A stretch of DNA of 26,518 bases from a virus. Positions within the stretch are counted from its first letter, which is position 1; each line of letters starts with the position of its first letter. A program made the translations under genes and the position numbers. Of the stretch, positions 1 through 7,517 are shown piece after piece. A model generated the notes under the pieces. The model saw nothing but the letters and a program-made list of their open reading frames with translations. It did not search any database and was not told where the DNA came from. Where the stretch lies: positions 1 to 26,518 of the IMG/VR virus record IMGVR_UViG_3300042346_000536; one strand, 5' to 3'.

Positions 1-135
1 CAGCATCTTCGCGGCAACCTCAGCTTCGGTGGGTTTGGTCGAATCATCCAACCACTCAAGGCCGTCATAGGTGAATCCGCGAAGCGTCCAGCGTGCGCCG
101 GGGCGCAGCGTTGCAAGGGCTGATTCGATCGTCAT
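1..135 (-). CDS. Tail-fibre assembly/chaperone-like protein, partial
   Basis: The reading frame starts with ATG at 135 and runs off the left edge, leaving 45 codons visible. The start overlaps the stop of the tail-fibre gene as ATGA, so the two are translationally coupled. The visible N-terminus has the pattern LRPGARW, then YDGLEWLD, then KPTEAEV. This is typical of short phage proteins encoded just downstream of tail fibres and annotated as XkdW-like or tail-fibre assembly proteins. Such proteins are thought to help fold or attach the fibre. The family call rests on pattern and position only, and the C-terminal part is not visible. Confidence 0.6.
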   Translation of the reverse strand, partial: MTIESALATLRPGARWTLRGFTYDGLEWLDDSTKPTEAEVAAKML

Positions 136-1253
136 ACGGTGTATTCCTCCACGAGAATCATGGCCGGGTCGGTGGTGCTGAAATACGTCGCGGCTGATGA
201 ATTGAGAAATTGGAGTGTGACTGTGTTTCTGTCGGTCCCCATTCGGAAGCGAAGGGTTTCGGTGCCTGAAAATGAGTCAATCCAGAAGACAAGATCAAAC
301 GGAGAAACCACAGCATTCGACGCAAGCAACACCCTGGATGCTGACGCGCTAGCTGCCGATCCAACGAATAGAGCGCAGCCAACAAAAGAAGCCCCGGAAA
401 CCCGGTAGAATCCGGAAACGGTAACCTTCAACTTGTTGGACGCGCTGGACGGGGTCACGGAAACCGTCATGAACTCCGCGCCCTCGGAGCTTTGTGGGAC
501 CGTGTCGTCAATCGGGAGGATGTTGGTCGTGCTCCCGGTCGTGGTCGTGGTCGCAACCCAGTAGTTGACAACCTTTCCCGCGGATGCCGTGGCCGGAACC
601 CACTCCGCCCCGTTCCATTGCGCTACCTGTCCAGTCGTGGCGCCTGACTGAGTAAGCTTATTTAGCGCAAGTGAAGTTATCCAAGCAGGATCGGCCGCAG
701 GAGCAATGGTTGTAGAATTACTTCCGGCAGATGCAGTGACATCACCGGTAAGTGCAGCGCGTCGCACGCTACCGCCGTGAAATTCTAAGCCTCCACCAAG
801 ACCAATCTCCTGAACGTCGCCAGCAGAACCTGAATGATTACCTAGGAACTTATTAGCTCCTACCTCAAACAACTTAGCAGCGGTAACTGCACGAGCTTCG
901 ATAGTCCAGACAGAACCACCAGAACTGACAACAATATCTCCCTTGTCACCGTCCGGAATGCCTCCGCCAACGATAGCAATACGAGAAGCAGAAGCGATGT
1001 TGTTAGTCCAGCCAGACGTAGAAAGGTACTGTCCAACCAAAGGCATCGTGCCTGTACCGCCAACCCAATCTTTGACTTGAATGTAGTAGTATGTTCCATC
1101 GTCAGCAAGGCCAAGCACAGGAGACCATCCTGCGGCCATGTAGACTTGGAACGTACCAGAGGTAGTCGAGATAGCAGAAGAGAGAAGCGATGGCAAGTTA
1201 GCCAAAGCTTCTCTTATCTGGAGCAGTTCGTAGTTTGTGTCGTTCGCACTCAT
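132..1253 (-). CDS. Tail fibre / receptor-binding structural protein
   Basis: This is a 373-aa protein. The start at 1253 (MSANDTNYELLQ) is chosen because it overlaps the upstream stop as ATGA; an in-frame ATG at 1343 would lie deep inside the upstream gene. The middle is low-complexity, Gly/Ala/Ser/Thr-rich and fibre-like, with GDKGDI and LTGDVTASAGSNSTT segments common in phage fibres. The C-terminal ~140 residues, with LPIDDTVPQSSEGAEFMTVS followed by many beta-strand-like stretches, look like the beta-sandwich tip found in many phage fibres and spikes. Likely role: host recognition at the virion surface. It sits between the small membrane proteins and the fibre-assembly gene. Role is inferred from composition and position; the receptor is unknown. 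Confidence 0.7.
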   Translation of the reverse strand: MSANDTNYELLQIREALANLPSLLSSAISTTSGTFQVYMAAGWSPVLGLADDGTYYYIQVKDWVGGTGTMPLVGQYLSTSGWTNNIASASRIAIVGGGIPDGDKGDIVVSSGGSVWTIEARAVTAAKLFEVGANKFLGNHSGSAGDVQEIGLGGGLEFHGGSVRRAALTGDVTASAGSNSTTIAPAADPAWITSLALNKLTQSGATTGQVAQWNGAEWVPATASAGKVVNYWVATTTTTGSTTNILPIDDTVPQSSEGAEFMTVSVTPSSASNKLKVTVSGFYRVSGASFVGCALFVGSAASASASRVLLASNAVVSPFDLVFWIDSFSGTETLRFRMGTDRNTVTLQFLNSSAATYFSTTDPAMILVEEYTV

Positions 1254-1456
1254 TTCTTGGTACCGAAGTACAAGCCAAGAGCCATAAGTATTGCGGAATA
1301 CAGAGGCTCTTCTACCTTGATTTCGAACAAAGACATTGCACAAACCGTACCCACTATGAGGAGTGCGATGATTGCACGAATGCTTATGTCAAAACGGTTA
1401 AAGAGACGGAAACCGGAAGATTTCGTCTCGTCTTTATTTTCGTCTCCTATGCTCAT
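1250..1456 (-). CDS. Small two-helix membrane protein, holin candidate
   Basis: This is a 68-aa protein with a charged, hydrophilic N-terminus (residues 1-22) and two predicted membrane helices, about 25-43 (IRAIIALLIVGTVCAMSLF) and 51-65 (PLYSAILMALGLYFG). It ends in a basic tail. Both ends overlap neighbours by ATGA, placing it in a tight cassette with another small membrane protein and the tail fibre. Small size, two helices and location next to tail genes fit a holin, which would permeabilise the inner membrane at lysis. No endolysin is visible in this window, so the lysis role is unproven. It could instead be a small virion or exclusion protein. Confidence 0.45.
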   Translation of the reverse strand: MSIGDENKDETKSSGFRLFNRFDISIRAIIALLIVGTVCAMSLFEIKVEEPLYSAILMALGLYFGTKK

Positions 1457-1755
1457 GAAGTAAACTTTTCCAACGTTTCTTGATTGCGTTTAAGCTGGTA
1501 ACGTGTAGATACCAATACCTCTTTGTTCTCTTGTAGAGCAGCGGTATTATGATCTACACATTTGATAAGCTGCGCGAGAGACTCTTCACGCGCACGGGAC
1601 TGTTCTTTCAGGTCCGCACGCAAACCTGAGGATTCTTCACGGAACGACTTGACAGCCCAGATTGCAGCAGCGATACCCAGAAGAATTAGAAACCAGACTT
1701 GAATGCTGGCTTCTGACGAACCGAGTTGCTGGGCAGCGGAAATCGGATCGTTCAT
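1453..1755 (-). CDS. One-pass membrane protein with coiled coil (lysis-type)
   Basis: This is a 100-aa protein. One membrane helix lies at about residues 18-35 (SIQVWFLILLGIAAAIWAV). A long charged heptad-like segment follows (about 37-97, rich in E, K, Q, R and L), predicted to be a coiled coil. This topology occurs in BhlA/UviB-type holins and in inner-membrane spanins (Rz-like). The gene is linked by ATGA to the two-helix membrane protein downstream. The pair could form a holin plus accessory or spanin set, but neither catalytic residues nor a lipobox partner was seen. Family assignment is therefore left open. Confidence 0.45.
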   Translation of the reverse strand: MNDPISAAQQLGSSEASIQVWFLILLGIAAAIWAVKSFREESSGLRADLKEQSRAREESLAQLIKCVDHNTAALQENKEVLVSTRYQLKRNQETLEKFTS

Positions 1756-1758
1756 TGG

Positions 1759-2088
1759 TTATTTGATTACGTGGACATACCAGTCGCCAGCCATGGTTAC
1801 GCCATTCGTAGCATGTGCGTTATAGATCCATACGCGTACAGTATTCGCGGAAGGGACAGCACCAGAAGCGATAAGAGGTTCTGCGGCGCTGGTATAGTAT
1901 GATATAGCAACAGCGTCTCCGGGGACAACGCCGGGAACAGTAACAGTTTCAAGTGCATAAGCACCGGCCGCAATAGTGTCGGACGGATTAAACAACACTT
2001 TAATCTTCCCGGCAGGCACACGAGCCTCAACGTTCGTTAGGCGAGCAGCCAACTTGCGAATCTGTTCAACAAAGTACTTAGGTGTCAT
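1759..2088 (-). CDS. Small structural protein, unknown
   Basis: This is a 109-aa protein, not assigned to a named family. Residues 1-25 (YFVEQIRKLAARLTNVEARV) look like a short helix. The rest is beta-rich, ending in a segment of the form NTVRVWIYNAHATN...GDWYVHVIK, a pattern I associate with small phage tail or decoration domains. The start at 2088 lies about 27 bases downstream of the end of an intrinsic terminator, so expression needs read-through or a promoter I cannot identify. It is probably a virion component, given its position between capsid and tail-fibre genes. Confidence 0.5.
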   Translation of the reverse strand: MTPKYFVEQIRKLAARLTNVEARVPAGKIKVLFNPSDTIAAGAYALETVTVPGVVPGDAVAISYYTSAAEPLIASGAVPSANTVRVWIYNAHATNGVTMAGDWYVHVIK

Positions 2089-2114
2089 ATCTGATTAATT
2101 GAAGTTAGGAAACT

Positions 2115-2142
2115 AAAAAGAGGGCATACGATGTATGCCCTC
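2115..2142 (-). terminator. Intrinsic terminator after the capsid operon
   Basis: Read on the minus strand, a perfect 10-bp stem (GAGGGCATAC / GTATGCCCTC) with a 3-base loop is followed by TTTTT. It starts 14 bases past the stop of the signal-peptide gene. It would end the transcript that begins at the sigma-54-like site near 4133 and carries the major capsid gene. Confidence 0.9.
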
Positions 2143-2155
2143 ATGTTTAGTCGCC

Positions 2156-2647
2156 TTACTGCATCGGCAGATAGGTCGTGTTATACGATCCAGTGCCGAG
2201 GGCCTTAATCGTATAACCGAACGTATAGCCTACAGGATCGACCGGCTCGAATACAACCGTAGAGTTCGCAGGAACGGTAACGGTATAGACTCGCTTCATC
2301 TCGTTCGTGGACGCGGCAACGAGTGCAAGAACAGAAGCACGCACAACATTTGTCACAGACTCAGAGCGTCCGAGAGGATTGGTGTACGTGACAACTTCGT
2401 TCGTCGTATAGAAGGTGCGCTTGTAGAACGCAGGCTTAACTCGATTCGTCGTAGTCGCCGTATCGGAATCATAGACGATGAACGTGTTAGCAGATCCGGA
2501 CGTGTCAGTCAGTTGGAGATAGACCAACTGGCCGGGATCGGTGGAGATGACGTTGTTAGTGGCAGTCAGATTACCACTAACAATGTTCTGCGCAAAGGCA
2601 GTGACTGACAGGAACAGTGCAACAAGCAGTACAAGAAACTTCTTCAT
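2156..2647 (-). CDS. Secreted protein with Sec signal peptide in capsid operon
   Basis: This is a 163-aa protein of unknown function. Residues 1-19 form a textbook signal peptide: a KK n-region, a hydrophobic core (FLVLLVALFLSV) and a signal-peptidase I site, AFA before Q20. The mature protein is Thr/Asn/Val-rich and predicted mostly beta (QLVYLQLTDTSGSANT, RVYTVTVPANSTVVFEP), with no cysteines. It lies 29 bases after the major capsid gene and just before a strong terminator, so it is probably made with capsid protein at high level late in infection. Export would place it in the periplasm or at the cell surface. Possible roles are a virion component, blocking superinfection, or envelope modification. 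None is shown by the sequence. Confidence 0.75.
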   Translation of the reverse strand: MKKFLVLLVALFLSVTAFAQNIVSGNLTATNNVISTDPGQLVYLQLTDTSGSANTFIVYDSDTATTTNRVKPAFYKRTFYTTNEVVTYTNPLGRSESVTNVVRASVLALVAASTNEMKRVYTVTVPANSTVVFEPVDPVGYTFGYTIKALGTGSYNTTYLPMQ

Positions 2648-2676
2648 GGAATTATTGGTTAAGTTAGAGTATCAGA

Positions 2677-3969
2677 TTACCAAGCCAGAGCCTCAGACGT
2701 ACCACGCTTATAGAAGATCGGCAAGATATTAAACGGATTCACAGGCATAACGCCGTGAACAGTGGAGGCGATGAGCTTAATGTGCTCATCCCAAGTGTTG
2801 GCTTCGAGGTTACCGTCGGAGTCCTTCACGAGGAAGTTACGCGTAGCCTGAACCTGACCGTTCCAGTTAAGGGCATTGTACTTGTTCAAGGACATTCCCT
2901 TACCAGTGAACTCAGAAGGCGGAGGTCCAACGTCGATGGTCTCGATAGGATTATAGCCGATCAAGAACGCAACGCCAACCGGAGCCTTACGGTAGTCCGG
3001 ATGGAAGCGGGTGATGTAGCCCTTGTCACCGGAGTAGTTCGCATCGTTGTACTCCTGCTCGATCTGGATGTCAGGCAACGTACCGTCTTCCTTGAAGCGC
3101 AACGGGAGCGGATCATGACGGAAGATGATGTTGTCAGAGATCGTGCCCTTGAAGCGCGAGTTGATGATGTCCATGGCCAACGGCTTGACGTTGTTGACCG
3201 TGGTATCGTAGGTAAGGCGAGTCCAGAGTTCGGAAGCACCGATCAGGACATACTTACCCTTAGCAACTTCGTTGTCGCGAGGATTGCCCTTCTTCCAGCC
3301 TTCCATGGGCGCCATGCCGATATCGTTGCAGGCGAGGTCACGGATAGCGCAGATGGTGCGGAAGTCAAGAGTCGTAGGTCCGAGTTCCTGAATACGAGCA
3401 GCGACCCAGCTAGCATCCTTCACATTCGCGGACGGATCGGTAGGATCACCGAACGGCACAGACTCGTCGTAGGCAGTATCGGTAGACGAGCCACGGCCAA
3501 CATGATACGCATGACGCGCGAGGTGCAGACCCTGATCACGAATGAAGAAGTCATTCGACACAGAAATTTGATGAGCGATGTCAGTCATCTGGAACATCAC
3601 ATTCTTCCGGAAGTCACGGAAGTCAGGAATCCAGTTGATCTGCTGCGACATGTACTTGTGCCGCTTGACACGAGCTTGGTTCTGCAGTTCGCGATTGCGG
3701 TACGTGTTGATCTTCGCTTGCTCGGTGATGTTATTCGGCCGATGAGTCTGCGAAGTGATAGGCGAACGCTGAGGCATGATGCCAACGACAATGTCGCCAT
3801 TGTTCTGCTTCCAGCGCATGCTTCCGAATTGATTACCCCAAACAGAGGAGTATTCGTAAGCGTTGAGTTCCTGAGCGGCCATCTGCACGGGCATACGCGT
3901 AAAAGCGTTTGCATCCTGCACAGAATAGGTAACGTTCGTGGGCGGAGTGATTCCAATAACTGAAGGCAT
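2677..3969 (-). CDS. Major capsid protein
   Basis: This is a 430-aa protein. It lies directly after portal and scaffold genes, the usual place for the major capsid protein, and has the usual length. Features include a hydrophilic N-terminal arm rich in N, Q and R, a central part with KYVLIGASELWTRLTYD followed by FKGTISDNIIFRHDPLPLRF, and a C-terminal region with VGVAFLIGYNP. These recall capsid proteins of the HK97 fold, perhaps the N4 gp56-like branch. The fold assignment is inference. The ATG at 3969 has no Shine-Dalgarno; it is preceded by an A-rich stretch (GCAAAACAAAACTTAT). A structured leader and a sigma-54-like promoter precede it, suggesting its own strong late transcript within the structural arm. 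Confidence 0.85.
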   Translation of the reverse strand: MPSVIGITPPTNVTYSVQDANAFTRMPVQMAAQELNAYEYSSVWGNQFGSMRWKQNNGDIVVGIMPQRSPITSQTHRPNNITEQAKINTYRNRELQNQARVKRHKYMSQQINWIPDFRDFRKNVMFQMTDIAHQISVSNDFFIRDQGLHLARHAYHVGRGSSTDTAYDESVPFGDPTDPSANVKDASWVAARIQELGPTTLDFRTICAIRDLACNDIGMAPMEGWKKGNPRDNEVAKGKYVLIGASELWTRLTYDTTVNNVKPLAMDIINSRFKGTISDNIIFRHDPLPLRFKEDGTLPDIQIEQEYNDANYSGDKGYITRFHPDYRKAPVGVAFLIGYNPIETIDVGPPPSEFTGKGMSLNKYNALNWNGQVQATRNFLVKDSDGNLEANTWDEHIKLIASTVHGVMPVNPFNILPIFYKRGTSEALAW

Positions 3970-3979
3970 ATAAGTTTTG

Positions 3980-4096
3980 TTTTGCTCCGCCGGTGCAAAA
4001 GAAAAGCCACCGACGGAAAGGCTACGGTTGAACTGCGAGGTTCACCGCAACGCTCACCATAGGTGGCTATTGCAGACTTACGAGAGACTCGTAAGT
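3980..4096 (-). promoter_or_regulatory. Structured leader RNA of the capsid gene
   Basis: This gene-free stretch between scaffold and capsid genes folds on the minus strand into ordered elements. First is a perfect 9-bp hairpin, ACTTACGAG / CTCGTAAGT (4096-4076). Next is a long-range stem GCCACC / GGTGGC (4067-4062 with 4011-4006) extended by ATGG/CCGT. That stem encloses a hairpin CGGTGAAC / GTTCAACCG with one bulge (4047-4025), and TTTTCTTTT follows it. Last is a TTTTGC / GCAAAA hairpin (4000-3980). The stem plus T-tract could act as a terminator or attenuator, or make a small RNA of about 100 nt. The fold was done by eye. Confidence 0.55.
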
Positions 4097-4117
4097 TACT
4101 TACTCTGAGATGTTTAT

Positions 4118-4133
4118 TGCAGAGAGCGTGCCA
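4118..4133 (-). promoter_or_regulatory. Sigma-54-like (-24/-12) promoter for capsid operon
   Basis: On the minus strand TTGGCACG is followed by CTCT and CTGCAA. The core TGGCAC-N5-CTGCA matches the sigma-54 consensus TGGCAC-N5-TTGCW except for one base, with the exact GG-to-GC spacing. It starts just after the scaffold stop codon. The expected start of transcription is near 4107, about 140 bases before the capsid ATG. Confidence 0.65.
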
Positions 4134-4135
4134 AG

Positions 4136-5443
4136 TTAATCGTCGATGGAGAATGGAACGGTATCTTCAACGGACCCTTGACCGGCAGGAATAGGCTTCG
4201 GGACAGATGGGGTTTTAGCTGTGTGGGCAGCGAGTTGCTTCTCAAGTTCAGCGATCTTGGCAGCAGTGCTCGCATGCAGTTGCGAATAAGACACGTAAGC
4301 CTGTGCAAGAAGCTTGGTCTGCGGAGAGCCACGCAAGGGTTCAGGAGTGATCTGGTAGGCATACTCGTAGACGGACTTCTCTTCCGGAGAGAGTTTCTCG
4401 ACAGCAAAACCGGGGAACAGTTTATCGTCAATCTGTTTCAGTTGTTGTGCGACAGTAGCAACTTGTTGCTTGTAGCGTGATTGGTACTGCTGTGTGGCGA
4501 GTTTAGACTGTTGTTGCAGTTGAACGTACTTGTTAAGCTCAACTTGCAAGTGTGCCATTACTTGTCCGTTGACTCGTCCGTTCAGCTTAAGCTCTTGCAG
4601 TTGACCTTGCTGATTGATGATCTGTACATCTTCACCTTCGGACGCACGTGCTAGTTGTGTCTGGAAGAAGTTAACCAGTTGTGTTGAGTTATCTTCCTGT
4701 GTGAGGAGATTTGTGAACTCCGGTTGAAGCATAAACGCTTCTGGATGTTCGTACAGGTAGACAGGCTCTTTGGGTTTAGAAGAGACTTCTTTACGGAGAG
4801 TTTCGAGTTCTTCCTTGTCCTTCTTAGCCGCGACGAACGTATCACGGAAACGGTTGAATGCAGCATTAGGAAGCTTCTTAAGAGCGTCTACGTCCGCGGG
4901 ATCGAAGACTGAATAGTCTCGCTGCGTTTGTGTGAACGCGAGAGGTTCGGCAGGTTCGGCAGGAGTTTCGACCTTAGGTTCGGCAGGAGCTTCGGTCTTT
5001 GCCTCAACCTTAGCTTCCGTAGAAACTTCTTCCTCCGTGAAGTCTACATCGTCAGGATCAGGCGCACGCTTGCTGTCGTCAGCCGGACGTTCGCCTACGG
5101 GAACAACTTGTCCCTTTTCATTGATAGTGAACTTTCCATTTGCAGCGGTGTTCGGATCATTGTGGCTGAGTTGCGAGTCTTGTCGCCCTTGCGGGGGCCG
5201 CTGCGCGGCGCCGGGAGGACGAAAGTCTTCCTTGGGCGCAGGCCCGTCCGTGCGCATGGGGCGTTGGGAGGGCGCCACCGCTGGCGCGGTGACGCCAGAG
5301 GGAACTTGTTCACCGGTCGAAGGTGCCGCAGGAGCTTTTGCCTGTGCAGTTCCGCGGGCCGAAGAGAGCATTGCAGCGAGGCCACTGCCTGTGGTTTCTG
5401 CGGGCATAGGAATCCGAACTGTCGTAGGAGTGCTTACTGGCAT
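4136..5443 (-). CDS. Capsid scaffolding protein
   Basis: This is a 435-aa protein located between portal and major capsid genes. The N-terminal ~170 residues are Pro/Ala/Glu-rich and disordered (AQAKAPAAPSTGEQ; repeated EAPAEPKVETPAEPAEP). The C-terminal half is helical and Gln/Lys/Glu-rich (about 210-410), including KKDKEELETLRKEV and KIAELEKQLAAHTAK coiled-coil stretches. The composition and position are typical of scaffolding proteins, which guide prohead assembly and then leave or are cleaved. The first ~95 codons contain a G+C-rich patch (about 5190-5290) unlike the rest of the gene. The start overlaps the end of the upstream small gene by 10 bases. No protease motif was seen. Confidence 0.7.
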   Translation of the reverse strand: MPVSTPTTVRIPMPAETTGSGLAAMLSSARGTAQAKAPAAPSTGEQVPSGVTAPAVAPSQRPMRTDGPAPKEDFRPPGAAQRPPQGRQDSQLSHNDPNTAANGKFTINEKGQVVPVGERPADDSKRAPDPDDVDFTEEEVSTEAKVEAKTEAPAEPKVETPAEPAEPLAFTQTQRDYSVFDPADVDALKKLPNAAFNRFRDTFVAAKKDKEELETLRKEVSSKPKEPVYLYEHPEAFMLQPEFTNLLTQEDNSTQLVNFFQTQLARASEGEDVQIINQQGQLQELKLNGRVNGQVMAHLQVELNKYVQLQQQSKLATQQYQSRYKQQVATVAQQLKQIDDKLFPGFAVEKLSPEEKSVYEYAYQITPEPLRGSPQTKLLAQAYVSYSQLHASTAAKIAELEKQLAAHTAKTPSVPKPIPAGQGSVEDTVPFSIDD

Positions 5444-5706
5444 ATTTCTATCCTTTCAATCGTTTGTCGAAGTGTTGCTTGTCTAATAAGTAGTATGCGA
5501 AGCTGACTGTCAGCAGAAGTCGGGCTAAGCGATAGAGCCTCTGCGGAACGTGTCACGTTGTCTAGGTCATCCTTGAGGAGTCGCAGGAGGTGTTGGGTTT
5601 CCTCCCTGCGCAGCCATCCCGCCCATGCGGCCTTGGACCTGTACTGCGAGTTGTTGGAGCTGTTGGGCGTGGGGTTGCCACTCTGGTCGAAGGTTTCCGG
5701 TGTCAT
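5434..5706 (-). CDS. Small protein overlapping the portal gene
   Basis: This is a 90-aa protein of unknown function. Its frame is shifted by one base relative to the portal gene and begins inside the last ~140 bases of that gene; it also overlaps the scaffold start. Residues 1-20 are low-complexity. Residues 25-90 have amphipathic helical character (WLRREETQHLLRLLKDDL and LRQTIERIEIC), which looks like selected protein rather than chance. Small helical proteins in this position are common in phages. No other methionine exists, so the ATG at 5706 is used, but a downstream non-ATG start cannot be excluded. A shift into this frame from the portal gene would be +1. Confidence 0.55.
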   Translation of the reverse strand: MTPETFDQSGNPTPNSSNNSQYRSKAAWAGWLRREETQHLLRLLKDDLDNVTRSAEALSLSPTSADSQLRILLIRQATLRQTIERIEICQ

Positions 5707-7327
5707 CGGTGACTGCTTGGTTAAGGAGTGTTGAAAGTGCGTTGATAAGATTTCCGTCGTTAGGCTGTGCCATTGCTTGGATGTAGCGTTCGGCGGTCGC
5801 AGGATAGCGTTCGCGCAGATAGTCGGACATAAACGCTTGTGCGGCGCCGGTGTTCATGACAAGAGGCATATCCTGTTGCATGGACATAATGCGCTCTTGT
5901 TTCTGTACATAGTCAATGTCACCTGCGGACTTGATTACGTATTCAATGGCAAAGATTGCCGGATCAAGTCCAAGATTAAGTGCACCTTTCAAGCACTGTG
6001 ACTTAATGATCTCGTAGGCGCGCGAACCAATAAGGCGCACAGGAATAGACAAGAACAGTACCTGTACGGAATTGATCTGTGAAGAAGCCAGGTTCGCAGA
6101 CTGTACTTCCGTAGCAGTCTTGCGCGAGTCTTGTCTATTATTGACTGCCCAAGCGATCTGGTTGTTCGCGGAAGCATTGCCTGTGTCAAGATGGTCTAGT
6201 GCCTTGAACAGCGTGGCGTCTGGGTACGGAGCGGCCCACGGAACCATAGGACGATCCCAGATCTTTCCGGGAGCGATCTCTGTGTCTAGCTGTTTTGCGG
6301 CTCCGGAAGCAGCATAGTTCTTGTCCTCTCGCGGAGACCATTGAATGATAGACGCAGCATAGCATCCGTTCACACCAGCGGTCGTAAGGACAGACTGTGC
6401 GTTCTGTAGAGCTTCTGCCTTCTGTGCGTGGCCAAGCTGTTGAGCGATCTTCTTCTCTTCTGTAATGGAAGGAGAGAATGGGATGTAATGGTATTCTGAT
6501 TCTGGGATGTCAGTGTAGGTGACCTGTTCGGTCATCTGCATTGTGCCAGGGATAACAATCTGTTGAACTTGTTGGACGCACCGACCGTTCATGAACACCT
6601 TAGGCCCAGACAGTGTCTCTGTAACGTCACAGGAATACCAGACTGTATAGACAATGCCTCCTAGCTTGTAGAAACACTCGTAGACCTGAACGAGACTGCC
6701 GAGCGACGTAGAGGATTGTTGACTCTCTACGTGTTGCTTAAGCTTATCTACTGCGGTAGGATTGTTGAACTTACCGGACTTAACGTAGGCGTCTAGGTCT
6801 ACGGAAGAGATCGAGTAGGCGCGCGCAACAATGGGTGACTGTTGAATAGACTCACAGTCTCTCATGTAGAGCAGCGAGTCGGAGCCTACGTGGTTAACAG
6901 CAACATGTCCAGGCTTTGTCTTATCGTGGACAACTTCCACGTAATCACAGCCGTGGAGCAGTCCGCCGTCGATCCAGCGAATGTAGTCTACTTCCCAGCC
7001 AGGATATTGTAGGACATTAGTGACAGCGATCTCTAGTTGATTTGCAGAATGGCCCGGCGCGGAGACTGGTTCGAAGATACAGAAGCGCCGGGAACCTTTC
7101 AGGTACTGTAGATAGGTAGGCACTTCACGTGACACATTAGTGTCAATAGTGCGAATGGCTACGTAGGTTGCGCCTTTAGGGACTTCTCCCTTGGCTTTCA
7201 TACCGTCTACGTCTGCGAGATTACGCCGCAGTTTACGGTTATCCTCGACGCGCTGGAGATAGGTAGCGTGTGAGTTCTTCAGACGGTCGAACTCGCTACG
7301 GAATATTTGTGGATCTTGTAGGTTCAT
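5567..7327 (-). CDS. Portal protein
   Basis: This is a 586-aa protein directly downstream of the large terminase, the standard place for the portal, and of typical length. The N-terminus is charged and helical (EFDRLKNSHATYLQRVEDNR). The middle is mixed alpha/beta, with a DYVEVVHDKTKPGH segment. Later helical parts lead to a Gln/Gly/Pro-rich tail (QLQQLAVQVQGRMGGMAAQG). The portal forms the dodecameric ring at one capsid vertex, through which terminase pumps DNA. The call rests on order, length and general character; no single diagnostic motif was used. The start ATG is one base after the stop of the preceding small gene. Confidence 0.75.
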   Translation of the reverse strand: MNLQDPQIFRSEFDRLKNSHATYLQRVEDNRKLRRNLADVDGMKAKGEVPKGATYVAIRTIDTNVSREVPTYLQYLKGSRRFCIFEPVSAPGHSANQLEIAVTNVLQYPGWEVDYIRWIDGGLLHGCDYVEVVHDKTKPGHVAVNHVGSDSLLYMRDCESIQQSPIVARAYSISSVDLDAYVKSGKFNNPTAVDKLKQHVESQQSSTSLGSLVQVYECFYKLGGIVYTVWYSCDVTETLSGPKVFMNGRCVQQVQQIVIPGTMQMTEQVTYTDIPESEYHYIPFSPSITEEKKIAQQLGHAQKAEALQNAQSVLTTAGVNGCYAASIIQWSPREDKNYAASGAAKQLDTEIAPGKIWDRPMVPWAAPYPDATLFKALDHLDTGNASANNQIAWAVNNRQDSRKTATEVQSANLASSQINSVQVLFLSIPVRLIGSRAYEIIKSQCLKGALNLGLDPAIFAIEYVIKSAGDIDYVQKQERIMSMQQDMPLVMNTGAAQAFMSDYLRERYPATAERYIQAMAQPNDGNLINALSTLLNQAVTDDTGNLRPEWQPHAQQLQQLAVQVQGRMGGMAAQGGNPTPPATPQG

Positions 7328-7328
7328 G

Positions 7329-7517
7329 TTAGAAAGGTCGGTCGTCGGACTCGAACGGGACTTCGTCGTTAGCGAAATCTTGCTGTTCCTTCATCTCGTC
7401 AGGTTGTCCGTCATCTTCCTCTTCAGCGATCGAGATAAGATCTCCCACGACAGTCTGTACTTCTTTAAGCTCGTCAGTCGTTAGACCTTCAAGCATTGCT
7501 TTTAGTTCGTCACTCAT
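7329..7517 (-). CDS. Small acidic protein between terminase and portal
   Basis: This is a 62-aa, strongly acidic protein (SIAEEEDDGQPDEM and FESDDRPF). The N-terminal ~33 residues are predicted helical (ELKAMLEGLTTDELKEVQTV). Its ATG overlaps the terminase stop by 4 bases, and its stop lies one base before the portal start, so it belongs to the packaging operon. Function is unknown. Charge and place would suit an assembly or packaging accessory, but that is a guess. Confidence 0.65.
   Translation of the reverse strand: MSDELKAMLEGLTTDELKEVQTVVGDLISIAEEEDDGQPDEMKEQQDFANDEVPFESDDRPF

Noticed and set aside
2755-3963. 402-codon plus-strand open frame
   Set aside because: It is the antisense shadow of the major capsid gene, with an Arg/Val-rich composition and no partner genes.
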